A stretch of DNA of 5,114 bases, taken from the NCBI GenBank assembly GCA_029050385.1, contig JAIDMV010000115.1, positions 1 to 5,114 of the forward strand. The letters are read 5' to 3'. Under the pieces are notes generated by a model. The model did no database searches, was not told where the DNA came from, and saw only the letters and a list, made by a program, of their open reading frames with translations. Below are positions 1-5,114 of the stretch, piece after piece. The DNA comes from Anaeroplasmataceae bacterium (GTDB taxonomy: Bacteria > Bacillota_I > Bacilli_A > Acholeplasmatales > Anaeroplasmataceae). A program made the translations under genes and the position numbers. Every line of letters begins with the position of its first letter. The stretch's first letter is position 1.

Positions 1-2
1 GT

Positions 3-65
3 CTTCAATCTCTAACCGGATTGGATGATAGTGCTATGTAGGCTATATCTAAGGGTGCTATTGAT
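3..65 (+). other. Open frame continuing upstream of the nuclease ORF, broken by one TAG
   Basis: In the same frame as the nuclease ORF, codons are open from the window edge to a TAG at 39-41, and again from 42 to the ATG at 66. The readable peptide is LQSLTGLDDSAM, stop, AISKGAID. Both other frames hit stops quickly (TAA at 13-15, TGA at 26-28). The segment reads like a protein linker, so the ORF at 66 may once have been the C-terminal domain of a longer protein, such as a phage head or polymorphic-toxin protein, split by a nonsense mutation. Only 12 codons lie before the TAG, so chance openness is quite possible. Confidence 0.25.
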
Positions 66-461
66 ATGAGTAAGGAGTTTAAGAGTATATTGGGAAGTTG
101 TAAGAATTTAAATCATTTAATAAAAGATAAGTTTGCGTATTTTGGTAAAATAACATATGACTACTCAAATGAAATAAAAAACTATAATAATACGATTGTA
201 CTTACTAAAGAACGAGAAAATCATATTTTAGAAAGACATCCTGAAATGAAGATATATATTTCTGAACTCATAGAATATATTAATTCGCCTGATGTGATTC
301 TTTCGGATAAAAAATATAATGACACTAAAAATATTATTAAATATGTAGAAGAAAAAAGCTTTATATTTATTACAGTGAAATTTGCTAAACCTGATGATTT
401 AGTTCTATCATCTATTATATCTGCTAGATATCAAATTATTAGAAAAAACAAAAAAAGATAA
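66..461 (+). CDS. PBECR-like (phage Barnase-EndoU-ColicinE5/D-RelE fold) nuclease-type protein, 131 aa
   Basis: The N-terminal third (about residues 1-40) is a linker without recognisable motif. The rest matches, from memory, the pattern of PBECR-type domains: a strand followed by LTKERENHILERHPEM (about residues 46-61), then INSPDVILSD (about 72-81) and a C-terminal SIISARYQII strand. The paired histidines in the NHILERHPE helix and the arginine in SARY are candidates for the active site. Such domains usually sit at the C-terminus of phage head-morphogenesis or polymorphic-toxin proteins and are predicted RNases; the activity here is inference. There is no signal peptide or membrane segment. 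The only start signal is AAGGG at 51-55, ten bases before the ATG, which is weak. Sampled 60-base blocks are about 18-25% GC, lower than in glmS, suggesting transfer. The basic RKNKKR tail is encoded by the A-rich tract that doubles as the T tract of the opposing small RNA. No immunity or antitoxin gene is visible downstream. It could be a remnant rather than a functional gene. Confidence 0.6.
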   Translation: MSKEFKSILGSCKNLNHLIKDKFAYFGKITYDYSNEIKNYNNTIVLTKERENHILERHPEMKIYISELIEYINSPDVILSDKKYNDTKNIIKYVEEKSFIFITVKFAKPDDLVLSSIISARYQIIRKNKKR

Positions 462-468
462 CTTCATT
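441..468 (-). terminator. Intrinsic terminator of the minus-strand RNA (T7-G-T6)
   Basis: Reading leftwards, the stem arm AATGAAGTTATC (468-457) is followed by seven T (456-450), a G, six T (448-443), C and T. The arm pairs either with the distant 5' arm (568-557) or locally, as ACTTC (478-474) with GAAGT (465-461). No plus-strand gene uses this orientation, so the T tract supports minus-strand transcription. Caveat: the same bases encode the lysine-rich tail of the nuclease ORF and may be A-rich for that reason. The plus-strand side of the inverted repeat has only CTTTATT and would be a poor terminator for the nuclease gene. Confidence 0.45.
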
Positions 469-568
469 GCTGGAAGTCTACCCAGCGTCTCCCTCTATGC
501 GTAGGCATAGTAGTAAGGCATAGTTGACTCTAGGTCCTAAGACCAATTCACTACCTAATGAAGTTATC
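457..568. repeat. 12-bp perfect inverted repeat bounding a 112-base element
   Basis: GATAACTTCATT (457-468) is repeated inverted as AATGAAGTTATC (557-568); past one mismatch the complementarity continues for three more bases (453-455 with 570-572). The left arm contains the stop codon of the nuclease ORF. I see no clear target-site duplication at the flanks, which argues against, but does not exclude, a miniature transposable element. Confidence 0.8.
503..524. repeat. Tandem pair of a 9-base repeat, period 13
   Basis: AGGCATAGT occurs at 503-511 and again at 516-524, separated by AGTA. Each copy contains GCATAG (505-510 and 518-523), and both can pair with the single CTATGC at 495-500. The element can therefore form two mutually exclusive hairpins, a tight one with a 4-base loop and a wider one with a 17-base loop. 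Confidence 0.75.
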
Positions 569-581
569 CTTTATTAATTAT

Positions 582-609
582 ATTTTATCACAAATACAAA
601 AAAAGTCAA
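582..609 (-). promoter_or_regulatory. Sigma-A-type promoter reading leftwards into the small RNA
   Basis: Read on the minus strand, TTGACT (609-604) matches five of six bases of the -35 consensus. A 16-base spacer follows, then TAAAAT (587-582), five of six for the -10 box. A TG one base before the -10 (590-589) makes it an extended -10. The predicted start is near 575, directly at the base of the closing helix of the small RNA. No minus-strand protein gene lies to the left within the window, so the RNA is its natural product. A second hexamer, TATAAT at 582-577, fits less well because its spacer would be 21 bases. Confidence 0.55.
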
Positions 610-708
610 TAAATGCAAATCAAATATAAAGTAAACTTCTATGTTTTAAGAAGAGAGCCAATGTGTTTGTCTCAAATTAAAGCAGTCTTTCATATATTAA
701 AATAGGCA

Positions 709-737
709 TAATACTTAGATTGAGATAATAAGTATTA
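709..737. repeat. 9-bp inverted repeat 29 bases before the glmS start
   Basis: TAATACTTA (709-717) is followed after 11 bases by its exact reverse complement TAAGTATTA (729-737). A shorter pair, AGTA (731-734) with TACT (741-744), overlaps the right arm and would compete with it. The position, just ahead of the ribosome binding site, suits an operator or a leader hairpin. AT-rich palindromes also arise by chance, and no regulator is identified. Confidence 0.4.
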
Positions 738-753
738 AGGTACTATTGTATTT

Positions 754-761
754 GGGAGAGG
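754..761 (+). promoter_or_regulatory. glmS ribosome binding site
   Basis: GGGAGAGG ends five bases before the ATG at 767. This decides the start: the in-frame TTG at 746 would add seven residues in front of the cysteine that must become N-terminal, and its own upstream sequence has no such site at proper distance. Confidence 0.75.
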
Positions 762-766
762 TAAAA

Positions 767-2542
767 ATGTGTGGAATTGTTGGATATATTGGAAAGTTTA
801 ATGCTTTAGAGGCAGTAATAGAGGGTCTTAAAAAATTAGAATATCGAGGATATGATTCAGCAGGAGTAGCTTATAAAAAAGACGATGACATCAAGATTTG
901 TAAAGAAAAGGGAAGGGTCTTTGATTTGAAAAAATGTATTGTGGATATAGATTCTCCCTTAGCTATTGGGCATACACGGTGGGCTACACATGGAGAACCA
1001 AATCAAAGGAATGCACATCCCCATTCTTCTATGACGGGACGATTTGTGATTGTACACAATGGCATTGTAGAAAACTATCAAAAATTAAAATTTGAATATT
1101 TAAACGATTATAGTTTTTCAAGTGAAACAGATACAGAAATTATTGCAGATTTAATTGAGTATTTTTCTAACACTTTAAGTGTAGAAGAATCTATACGCAA
1201 AACAATGAGCTTGATAGAGGGGTCTTATGCTTGTTTAATTATAGATAAAAAACATCCTAATCATGTTTACTGCATGAAGGATAAAAGTCCACTTTTAGTT
1301 GGAAAGGGAAAAGATGGAATATCATTTTCTTCAGATATTACAGGATTAATTGATTATGCAGAAGAATATATGCCTTTAGAGGATAAGACCTTTGGCATCA
1401 TTGATTCTGAGGATGTTTATTTACAGGATATGATAGGTCTGCCAATTGAGAATAGATTTCAAAAAATGGCTATCCATAAGGAAGAAATTGATAAGCAAAC
1501 CTTTGATCATTTTATGCTAAAGGAAATTTATGAACAACCCATGATGATTCGGAATTTAATCCATCATTATTTTTCTGGGGAAGAAGTAAAGATTTCTCCT
1601 AAGCTAATTCATCATATAAGACAGAGTGATAAAATTAATTTTGTTGCTTGTGGATCTTCTATGTACGCTTCTTATTTTGCAAAATACTATTTTGAAAAAC
1701 TCTGCGGAATACCTTGTGAAGTGTTTTGTGCTTCTGAACTTGTGTATTCCACACCTCTGATATCTAAGCGTCCATTCTTTATCTTTTTTTCCCAAAGTGG
1801 AGAAACAGCAGATTTGCTTGCAGTAATGAAAAAGGTAAAAAAACAAAAACATCCAATTCTTACGATAACAAATACGATAGAATCAAGTATGGTAAGATTG
1901 TCTGATTACCATTTAAACATTTATGCAGGAAAAGAAATTGCCGTTGCGTCTACAAAGGCTTATACCGCAATGCTTGTCACGTCCACCATTCTAGCAAGAG
2001 CTGTCAGCAAAACCAAAACAAATCTAAAAAACAATTTAAAGGCTGTAAGTTTAGCAATGGAAAAGGTACTGGAAAACAAAGAGGTTTGCAGAGGGATTGC
2101 CAAATCCATTATCAATCAAGAGGAATTATTTTATATCGGTAGAGGTATAGATTACTGGACCGCATTAGAGGCTTCTTTAAAACTAAAGGAAATCGCCTAT
2201 ATTCATACAGAAGCTTTTTCTTCGGGAGAACTTAAGCATGGACCGATTGCTTTAATTACCAAAAATACGCCTGTAATTGCGATTATTACCCAAGAAGGTA
2301 CGAATCGTATTACTAGAAGCAATTTAGCAGAAACTGAATCACGTGGTGCTAAAACCTATGTCATTGCCTCTAAAAGTTTATCTACACCTAGTGATGATGT
2401 GATTATCCCTAATGTTGCACATTATTTGTCTCCCTTAGTAAGTGTTTTGGTTGTTCAGCTCATTGCCTATTATGCTGCAGTGTTCAAACAAAACGATGTA
2501 GACAAACCGAAAAATCTTGCGAAGAGCGTAACGGTAGAATAA
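767..2542 (+). CDS. glmS: Glutamine-fructose-6-phosphate aminotransferase (isomerizing), 591 aa
   Basis: It makes glucosamine-6-phosphate and glutamate from fructose-6-phosphate and glutamine in the cytoplasm, the entry step to UDP-GlcNAc, peptidoglycan and teichoic acids. The class-II glutaminase domain (about 2-230) starts MCGIVGYIG; Cys2 is the nucleophile exposed after Met removal. It carries GHTRWATHG (68-76), HNG around Asn98 and SETDTEI. The first SIS domain holds CGSS (295-298, usually CGTS) and SQSGET (342-347) for sugar-phosphate binding, then EIAVASTKAYT. The second has KLKE (472-475), GELKHG with His491, and the C-terminal AKSVTVE with Lys586. By family alignment Glu475, His491 and Lys586 correspond to E. 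coli Glu488, His504 and Lys603 (mature numbering). Length is near the usual 600-610. Small oddities are DYW where DYP is common and Met for Gln after STKAYTA; all catalytic residues are intact. The start is set by the ribosome binding site at 754-761. A terminator follows, so it is probably monocistronic. No ribozyme control is visible. Confidence 0.97.
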   Translation: MCGIVGYIGKFNALEAVIEGLKKLEYRGYDSAGVAYKKDDDIKICKEKGRVFDLKKCIVDIDSPLAIGHTRWATHGEPNQRNAHPHSSMTGRFVIVHNGIVENYQKLKFEYLNDYSFSSETDTEIIADLIEYFSNTLSVEESIRKTMSLIEGSYACLIIDKKHPNHVYCMKDKSPLLVGKGKDGISFSSDITGLIDYAEEYMPLEDKTFGIIDSEDVYLQDMIGLPIENRFQKMAIHKEEIDKQTFDHFMLKEIYEQPMMIRNLIHHYFSGEEVKISPKLIHHIRQSDKINFVACGSSMYASYFAKYYFEKLCGIPCEVFCASELVYSTPLISKRPFFIFFSQSGETADLLAVMKKVKKQKHPILTITNTIESSMVRLSDYHLNIYAGKEIAVASTKAYTAMLVTSTILARAVSKTKTNLKNNLKAVSLAMEKVLENKEVCRGIAKSIINQEELFYIGRGIDYWTALEASLKLKEIAYIHTEAFSSGELKHGPIALITKNTPVIAIITQEGTNRITRSNLAETESRGAKTYVIASKSLSTPSDDVIIPNVAHYLSPLVSVLVVQLIAYYAAVFKQNDVDKPKNLAKSVTVE

Positions 2543-2575
2543 AAAAGTTCTAAAATAAAAGATAACTTTATAAAA

Positions 2576-2605
2576 TATAATAGTAATAGGAATGCCCTAT
2601 TCAAA
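2576..2605 (+). promoter_or_regulatory. Possible ATPase -10 box and antiterminator-like hairpin
   Basis: TATAAT at 2576-2581 is a perfect -10 hexamer, but no -35 match is seen at 16-18 bases and the surroundings are very AT-rich. A start near 2588 would put the whole terminator into the ATPase leader. AATAGG (2585-2590) can pair with CCTATT (2596-2601) over a 5-base loop; this occupies most of the 5' arm of the terminator and would prevent it forming. The hairpin has only six pairs and needs transcription from before 2585. Confidence 0.25.
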
Positions 2606-2629
2606 GTGGTTTGAATGAGGGCTTTTTTT
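2594..2629 (+). terminator. Strong intrinsic terminator after glmS, directly before the ATPase gene
   Basis: GCCCT (2594-2598) pairs with AGGGC (2618-2622); after a single bulged G (2617), ATTCAAA (2599-2605) pairs with TTTGAAT (2610-2616), leaving the loop GTGG. Seven T follow (2623-2629). It starts about 50 bases past the glmS stop. The opposite strand has no matching T run, so it works rightwards only. It ends three bases before the ATPase Shine-Dalgarno sequence and so may also act as an attenuator in the leader of that gene. Confidence 0.9.
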
Positions 2630-2632
2630 CTT

Positions 2633-2640
2633 AAAGGAGG
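2633..2640 (+). promoter_or_regulatory. Ribosome binding site of the cation ATPase
   Basis: AAAGGAGG is a near-perfect complement to the 16S rRNA 3' end, with four bases (AACT) before the ATG at 2645, a rather short spacing. It supports that start clearly, since no other in-frame start has such a site. Confidence 0.85.
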
Positions 2641-2644
2641 AACT

Positions 2645-5114
2645 ATGCAAAAACAAATAGATGAATTAGTAAAAGAATACGGAACTAGTATTTCTAATGG
2701 ATTAAATACAATAAGTGTTACGAAGAATCGTAAGGCGTATGGTGAAAATAAGATTAAAGAGAAGAAGAAAACAAATATCTTTGTAAAGTTCTTAAAAAGC
2801 TTTAAGGATAGCTTGATTCTAATCCTTATGGCATCCGCTATTATCTCTGTGATTTTAGATCCAACTGAATATGTAGATAGTATCATCATTTTAGTGGTGG
2901 TGTTTTTTAATTCTGTTTTGGGTGTTGTTCAAGAAACAAAAGCGGAGCGTAGCTTAGAAGCATTAAAAAAGATGTCATCTCCTACTAGTAAAGTTATTCG
3001 CAATGGACATACTCTTGAAATTCCTTCAGAAGAACTCGTTGTAGGAGATATTATGCTTATAGAAGCAGGTGACCATATTGCAGCAGATGCAAGAATTATA
3101 GAAAGCTTTAGCTTAGCTGTAGATGAGTCAGCCTTGACAGGAGAGTCTTTACCAGTTCATAAGGATGCAAATTCAATTTCAAAAAGTAATGCTTCCTTAG
3201 GAGATCAAAAAAATATGGTCTTTTCCTCTACCTATATTACAAGTGGCAAGGCTAAGGTTTTAGTTACACAGGTTGGAATGCATTCAGAAATGGGAAAGAT
3301 TGCAGGAATGCTAAATGAACAGGTAGATGCAACTACACCACTTCAGCATAAGCTTTCGTCTGTTGGTAAGGTCATAGGAATTATGGCTTTAGTTATTTGT
3401 GCATTAGTTTTTATTTTAGAGATGATTGCCGAATGGAAAAATGGATCTGTTTTATCTAAGGTATGGGTGGATTGTTTTAAAACAGCAATTGCTTTAGCTG
3501 TTGCAGCAATACCAGAGGGTTTAGCTACAGTGGTAACTATTGTTCTTGCCATTGGTGTTGGCAAAATGAGTAAAAGAAATGCAATTGTAAAAAGGTTACC
3601 TGCTGTAGAAACATTAGGCTCTTGTAGTGTCATTTGTTCTGATAAAACGGGAACACTTACTCAAAATAAAATGATTGTTCAAAAGTTGTATTGTGATGAC
3701 ATAAAGAATTTGAAGTATTTAAGCAAAAAAGATAAAGAGCTTTTAGAATATTTTGCAATTTGCTGTGATGCAGCATTAGAGGAAACTGGTGCTATTGGTG
3801 ACCCTACAGAGGTGGCATTATTAGAAGCCAATCAAACTTATGGAAATGCATTAGGCAAATTAAACAAGGTTATCGATTTACCATTTGATAGCGAACGTAA
3901 GATGATGACGACAGTGATTGAAAAAAATGGAAGCTATCTTGCGATAACGAAAGGCGCATTTGATATCATTATAGAACGTTCTATAAACTCTATAGAAGAA
4001 AAGAACAAGGCCAAGAGAGCCAATGAGCATTTGGCAAAGGATGCTCTTCGAGTCCTAGCATTAGGCATTCAAAGCTTTCGAGAGAAACCCTCTTTAGCTA
4101 TGCTAGAAAAGAAAATGGAGTTTAAAGGTCTAGTTGGTATGATGGATCCTGCAAGACCAGAAGTGAAGGAAGCAATTGAAACTGCCAAAACTGCAGGAAT
4201 TCGTACGGTTATGGTTACAGGAGACCACATCACTACAGCCACTGCTGTAGCCAAAGAATTGGGAATATTAGATAATAAGCATAAAGCGATAACGGCAATA
4301 GAATTAGATAATATGAGCGATGAAAAATTAAATGACACTATAGAAGAATATAGTGTATTTGCAAGAGTTGCACCTAAGGATAAGGTTCGTATTGTAGAAG
4401 CTTGGCAAAAAAAAGACGCCATCGTTGCGATGACAGGGGATGGCGTAAATGATGCCCCTGCATTAAAGAAGGCTGATATTGGTTGTGCTATGGGAATTAC
4501 TGGCACAGACGTTTCTAAGGAAGCTGCAGATATGATTTTAGTTGATGATAATTTTAGTACTATCGTTTCTGCTGTAAAGCAAGGAAGGGGTATTTACGAT
4601 AATATTAAAAAGTGTGTAAAGTACTTATTATCGTCTAATATTGGTGAGGTATTTGTCATATTTATGGCCTCTTTTATTTCTGCACTTTCTAATATTTCTA
4701 TGGGAGTTCCCCTTTTACCTATCCATCTTTTATGGATTAATTTAATCACAGATTCCTTACCAGCTTTTGGTATTGGTATGGAAGAGGTAGAAGATTCAAT
4801 TATGGAAGAACAGCCTAGAGCGAAAAAAGAGGGCTTCTTTGCTCATCATATGTCCATACAAATTTTTATAGAAGGATTTATCATTGGTAGTTCTGCAATT
4901 GTTGCCTATTTAATCGGTCATTTCCTTGAACATTCGCATATGCTTGGTCAAACTATGGCATTCTTCACTTTATCTACCTCTCAATTACTCCATGCCTATA
5001 ATGTGAAATCTAAGCATTCTATCTTTTCTCTTCAAAGCTATAAAAATCATTTTTTAAATTTTGCAATTTTAGTTGGTTTAGCTTTACAATTTGTTGTAGT
5101 ATATTGTCCAGGAA
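2645..5114 (+). CDS. SERCA-like P-type calcium-transporting ATPase, 3' end outside the window (823 codons present)
   Basis: This plasma-membrane pump probably exports Ca2+ from the cytoplasm using ATP. The N-terminal cation-ATPase domain (about 1-50) is followed by two membrane helices (about 55-97) and the actuator domain with TGES (165-168). Helices 3 (about 243-261) and 4 (about 280-303) follow, the latter with IPEGL and Glu291. The phosphorylation site is Asp333 in CSDKTGTLT; the nucleotide domain has KGAF (Lys436) and is compact, and the hinge carries TGDH (525-528) and TGDGVNDAP (597-605). Calcium-ligand positions are preserved: Asn665 and Glu668 in helix 5 (SSNIGE), and Asn699, Thr702 and Asp703 in helix 6 (NLITD). 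This is the SERCA-type two-site pattern; PMCA-type pumps lack the helix-5 glutamate. The helix-8 glutamate of SERCA is Gln780 here, which I believe is common in bacteria. The family is usually near 870-900 residues, so the end of helix 9, helix 10 and the C-terminus are missing. Mn2+ or other cation transport cannot be excluded. Confidence 0.93.
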   Translation, partial: MQKQIDELVKEYGTSISNGLNTISVTKNRKAYGENKIKEKKKTNIFVKFLKSFKDSLILILMASAIISVILDPTEYVDSIIILVVVFFNSVLGVVQETKAERSLEALKKMSSPTSKVIRNGHTLEIPSEELVVGDIMLIEAGDHIAADARIIESFSLAVDESALTGESLPVHKDANSISKSNASLGDQKNMVFSSTYITSGKAKVLVTQVGMHSEMGKIAGMLNEQVDATTPLQHKLSSVGKVIGIMALVICALVFILEMIAEWKNGSVLSKVWVDCFKTAIALAVAAIPEGLATVVTIVLAIGVGKMSKRNAIVKRLPAVETLGSCSVICSDKTGTLTQNKMIVQKLYCDDIKNLKYLSKKDKELLEYFAICCDAALEETGAIGDPTEVALLEANQTYGNALGKLNKVIDLPFDSERKMMTTVIEKNGSYLAITKGAFDIIIERSINSIEEKNKAKRANEHLAKDALRVLALGIQSFREKPSLAMLEKKMEFKGLVGMMDPARPEVKEAIETAKTAGIRTVMVTGDHITTATAVAKELGILDNKHKAITAIELDNMSDEKLNDTIEEYSVFARVAPKDKVRIVEAWQKKDAIVAMTGDGVNDAPALKKADIGCAMGITGTDVSKEAADMILVDDNFSTIVSAVKQGRGIYDNIKKCVKYLLSSNIGEVFVIFMASFISALSNISMGVPLLPIHLLWINLITDSLPAFGIGMEEVEDSIMEEQPRAKKEGFFAHHMSIQIFIEGFIIGSSAIVAYLIGHFLEHSHMLGQTMAFFTLSTSQLLHAYNVKSKHSIFSLQSYKNHFLNFAILVGLALQFVVVYCPG

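Larger units (their letters stand above)
443..575 (-). ncRNA. Candidate small structured RNA, about 130 nt, minus strand
   Basis: Bases 469-556 are about 49% GC, while the 70 bases to the right are about 16% and the ORF to the left about 20-25%; such an island in AT-rich DNA is typical of structured RNA. On the minus strand a 16-bp closing helix forms between AAAGGATAACTTCATT (572-557) and AATGAAGTTATCTTTT (468-453), with one G-U pair. Inside are hairpins GGTC/GACC (544-541 with 536-533), CTATGC/GCATAG (510-505 with 500-495, loop CTAC) and GCTGG/CCAGC (486-482 with 473-469). A further helix GGTAGTGA (555-548) with TTACTACT (516-509) uses two G-U pairs. A promoter lies just upstream and a T7-G-T6 tract ends it. 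No ORF or ribosome binding site is evident inside. I do not recognise it as 5S, SRP, 6S, tmRNA, RNase P or a known riboswitch. Alternatives are a MITE-like element or a two-way terminator. Confidence 0.5.
576..766 (+). promoter_or_regulatory. glmS 5' intergenic leader; no gene, no glmS ribozyme seen
   Basis: This stretch is very AT-rich. It contains the leftward promoter at 582-609, a weak hairpin CTTCT/AGAAG (636-640 with 649-653) and a stronger inverted repeat at 709-737. I see no convincing rightward promoter: TAAAAT (698-703), CATAAT (707-712) and GATAAT (724-729) are possible -10 boxes, but none has a good -35 at 16-18 bases. I could not find the conserved core of the glmS ribozyme found before glmS in many Bacillota, which has a GC-rich pseudoknotted fold. 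Confidence 0.5.

Noticed and set aside
457..568. Cloverleaf-like outline suggesting a tRNA, 5S rRNA or SRP RNA.
   Set aside because: There is no T-loop TTCGA motif, no CCA end, no 5S CCGAAC core and no SRP GGAAG-type loop.
457..568. A CRISPR array or repeat-spacer unit.
   Set aside because: There is a single inverted repeat and one short 13-base-period duplication, with no regular repeats and spacers and no cas gene.
661..705. 14-codon ORF (MCLSQIKAVFHILK) in the glmS leader, a possible leader peptide.
   Set aside because: It has only a weak AAGAGAG sequence before it, is not rich in any amino acid that suggests attenuation, and such short ORFs are common.
746..766. TTG start giving a seven-residue longer GlmS.
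   Set aside because: It would bury the catalytic cysteine, which must be N-terminal, and the good ribosome binding site at 754-761 fits the ATG at 767.
1604..1852. Minus-strand open frame opposite glmS.
   Set aside because: It lies fully within a clearly functional gene, has no family resemblance and no ribosome binding site evident.
453..2568. The 12-mer AAAAGATAACTT occurs both at 453-464 and at 2557-2568, each at the end of a gene.
   Set aside because: A 12-base match between AT-rich stretches is expected by chance in 5 kb, and the second copy has no inverted partner or structure.
2470..2889. Minus-strand open frame across the end of glmS and the start of the ATPase.
   Set aside because: It runs opposite both genes and through the terminator; its hydrophobic residues mirror the ATPase coding sequence.
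3343..4506. Two minus-strand open frames (3343-3633 and 4069-4506) opposite the ATPase.
   Set aside because: They oppose the conserved DKTGT-to-GDGVNDAP core, whose codon pattern explains them.

Overview
The window is AT-rich DNA with strong AGGAGG-type ribosome binding sites and intrinsic terminators, which suggests a low-GC Bacillota (Firmicutes), plausibly an anaerobic clostridial or erysipelotrichial lineage. The lineage guess rests on composition and protein flavour only and is low confidence.

Layout. Bases 66-461 (+) encode a small protein that looks like a phage-type PBECR/BECR-fold nuclease (toxin-like). It is markedly more AT-rich than the rest, and the frame upstream of its ATG continues to the window edge, broken by a TAG, so it may be the detached C-terminus of a longer phage-type protein. 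Overlapping its stop codon is a compact GC-rich island (about 457-568) closed by a long perfect inverted repeat. On the minus strand this island has a good promoter on one side (TTGACT, 16-base spacer, TG-A-TAAAAT) and a T7-G-T6 tract on the other, so I read it as an undescribed small structured RNA of about 130 nt (575 to about 443, minus). Bases 576-766 hold that promoter and the glmS leader, and no gene.

Bases 767-2542 (+) encode GlmS, glucosamine-6-phosphate synthase, the first committed step to UDP-GlcNAc and the cell wall; no glmS ribozyme is visible upstream. A strong terminator (2594-2629) follows and lies only three bases before the Shine-Dalgarno sequence of the next gene. From 2645 to beyond the window end (+) runs a P-type ATPase of the SERCA-like calcium-pump class, with 823 codons present and the C-terminal membrane part cut off.

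GlmS and the pump are housekeeping genes with no direct functional link; the terminator implies largely separate expression. The unusual material is at the left: a toxin-like phage-derived reading frame whose 3' end is overlapped antisense by a probable small-RNA gene.
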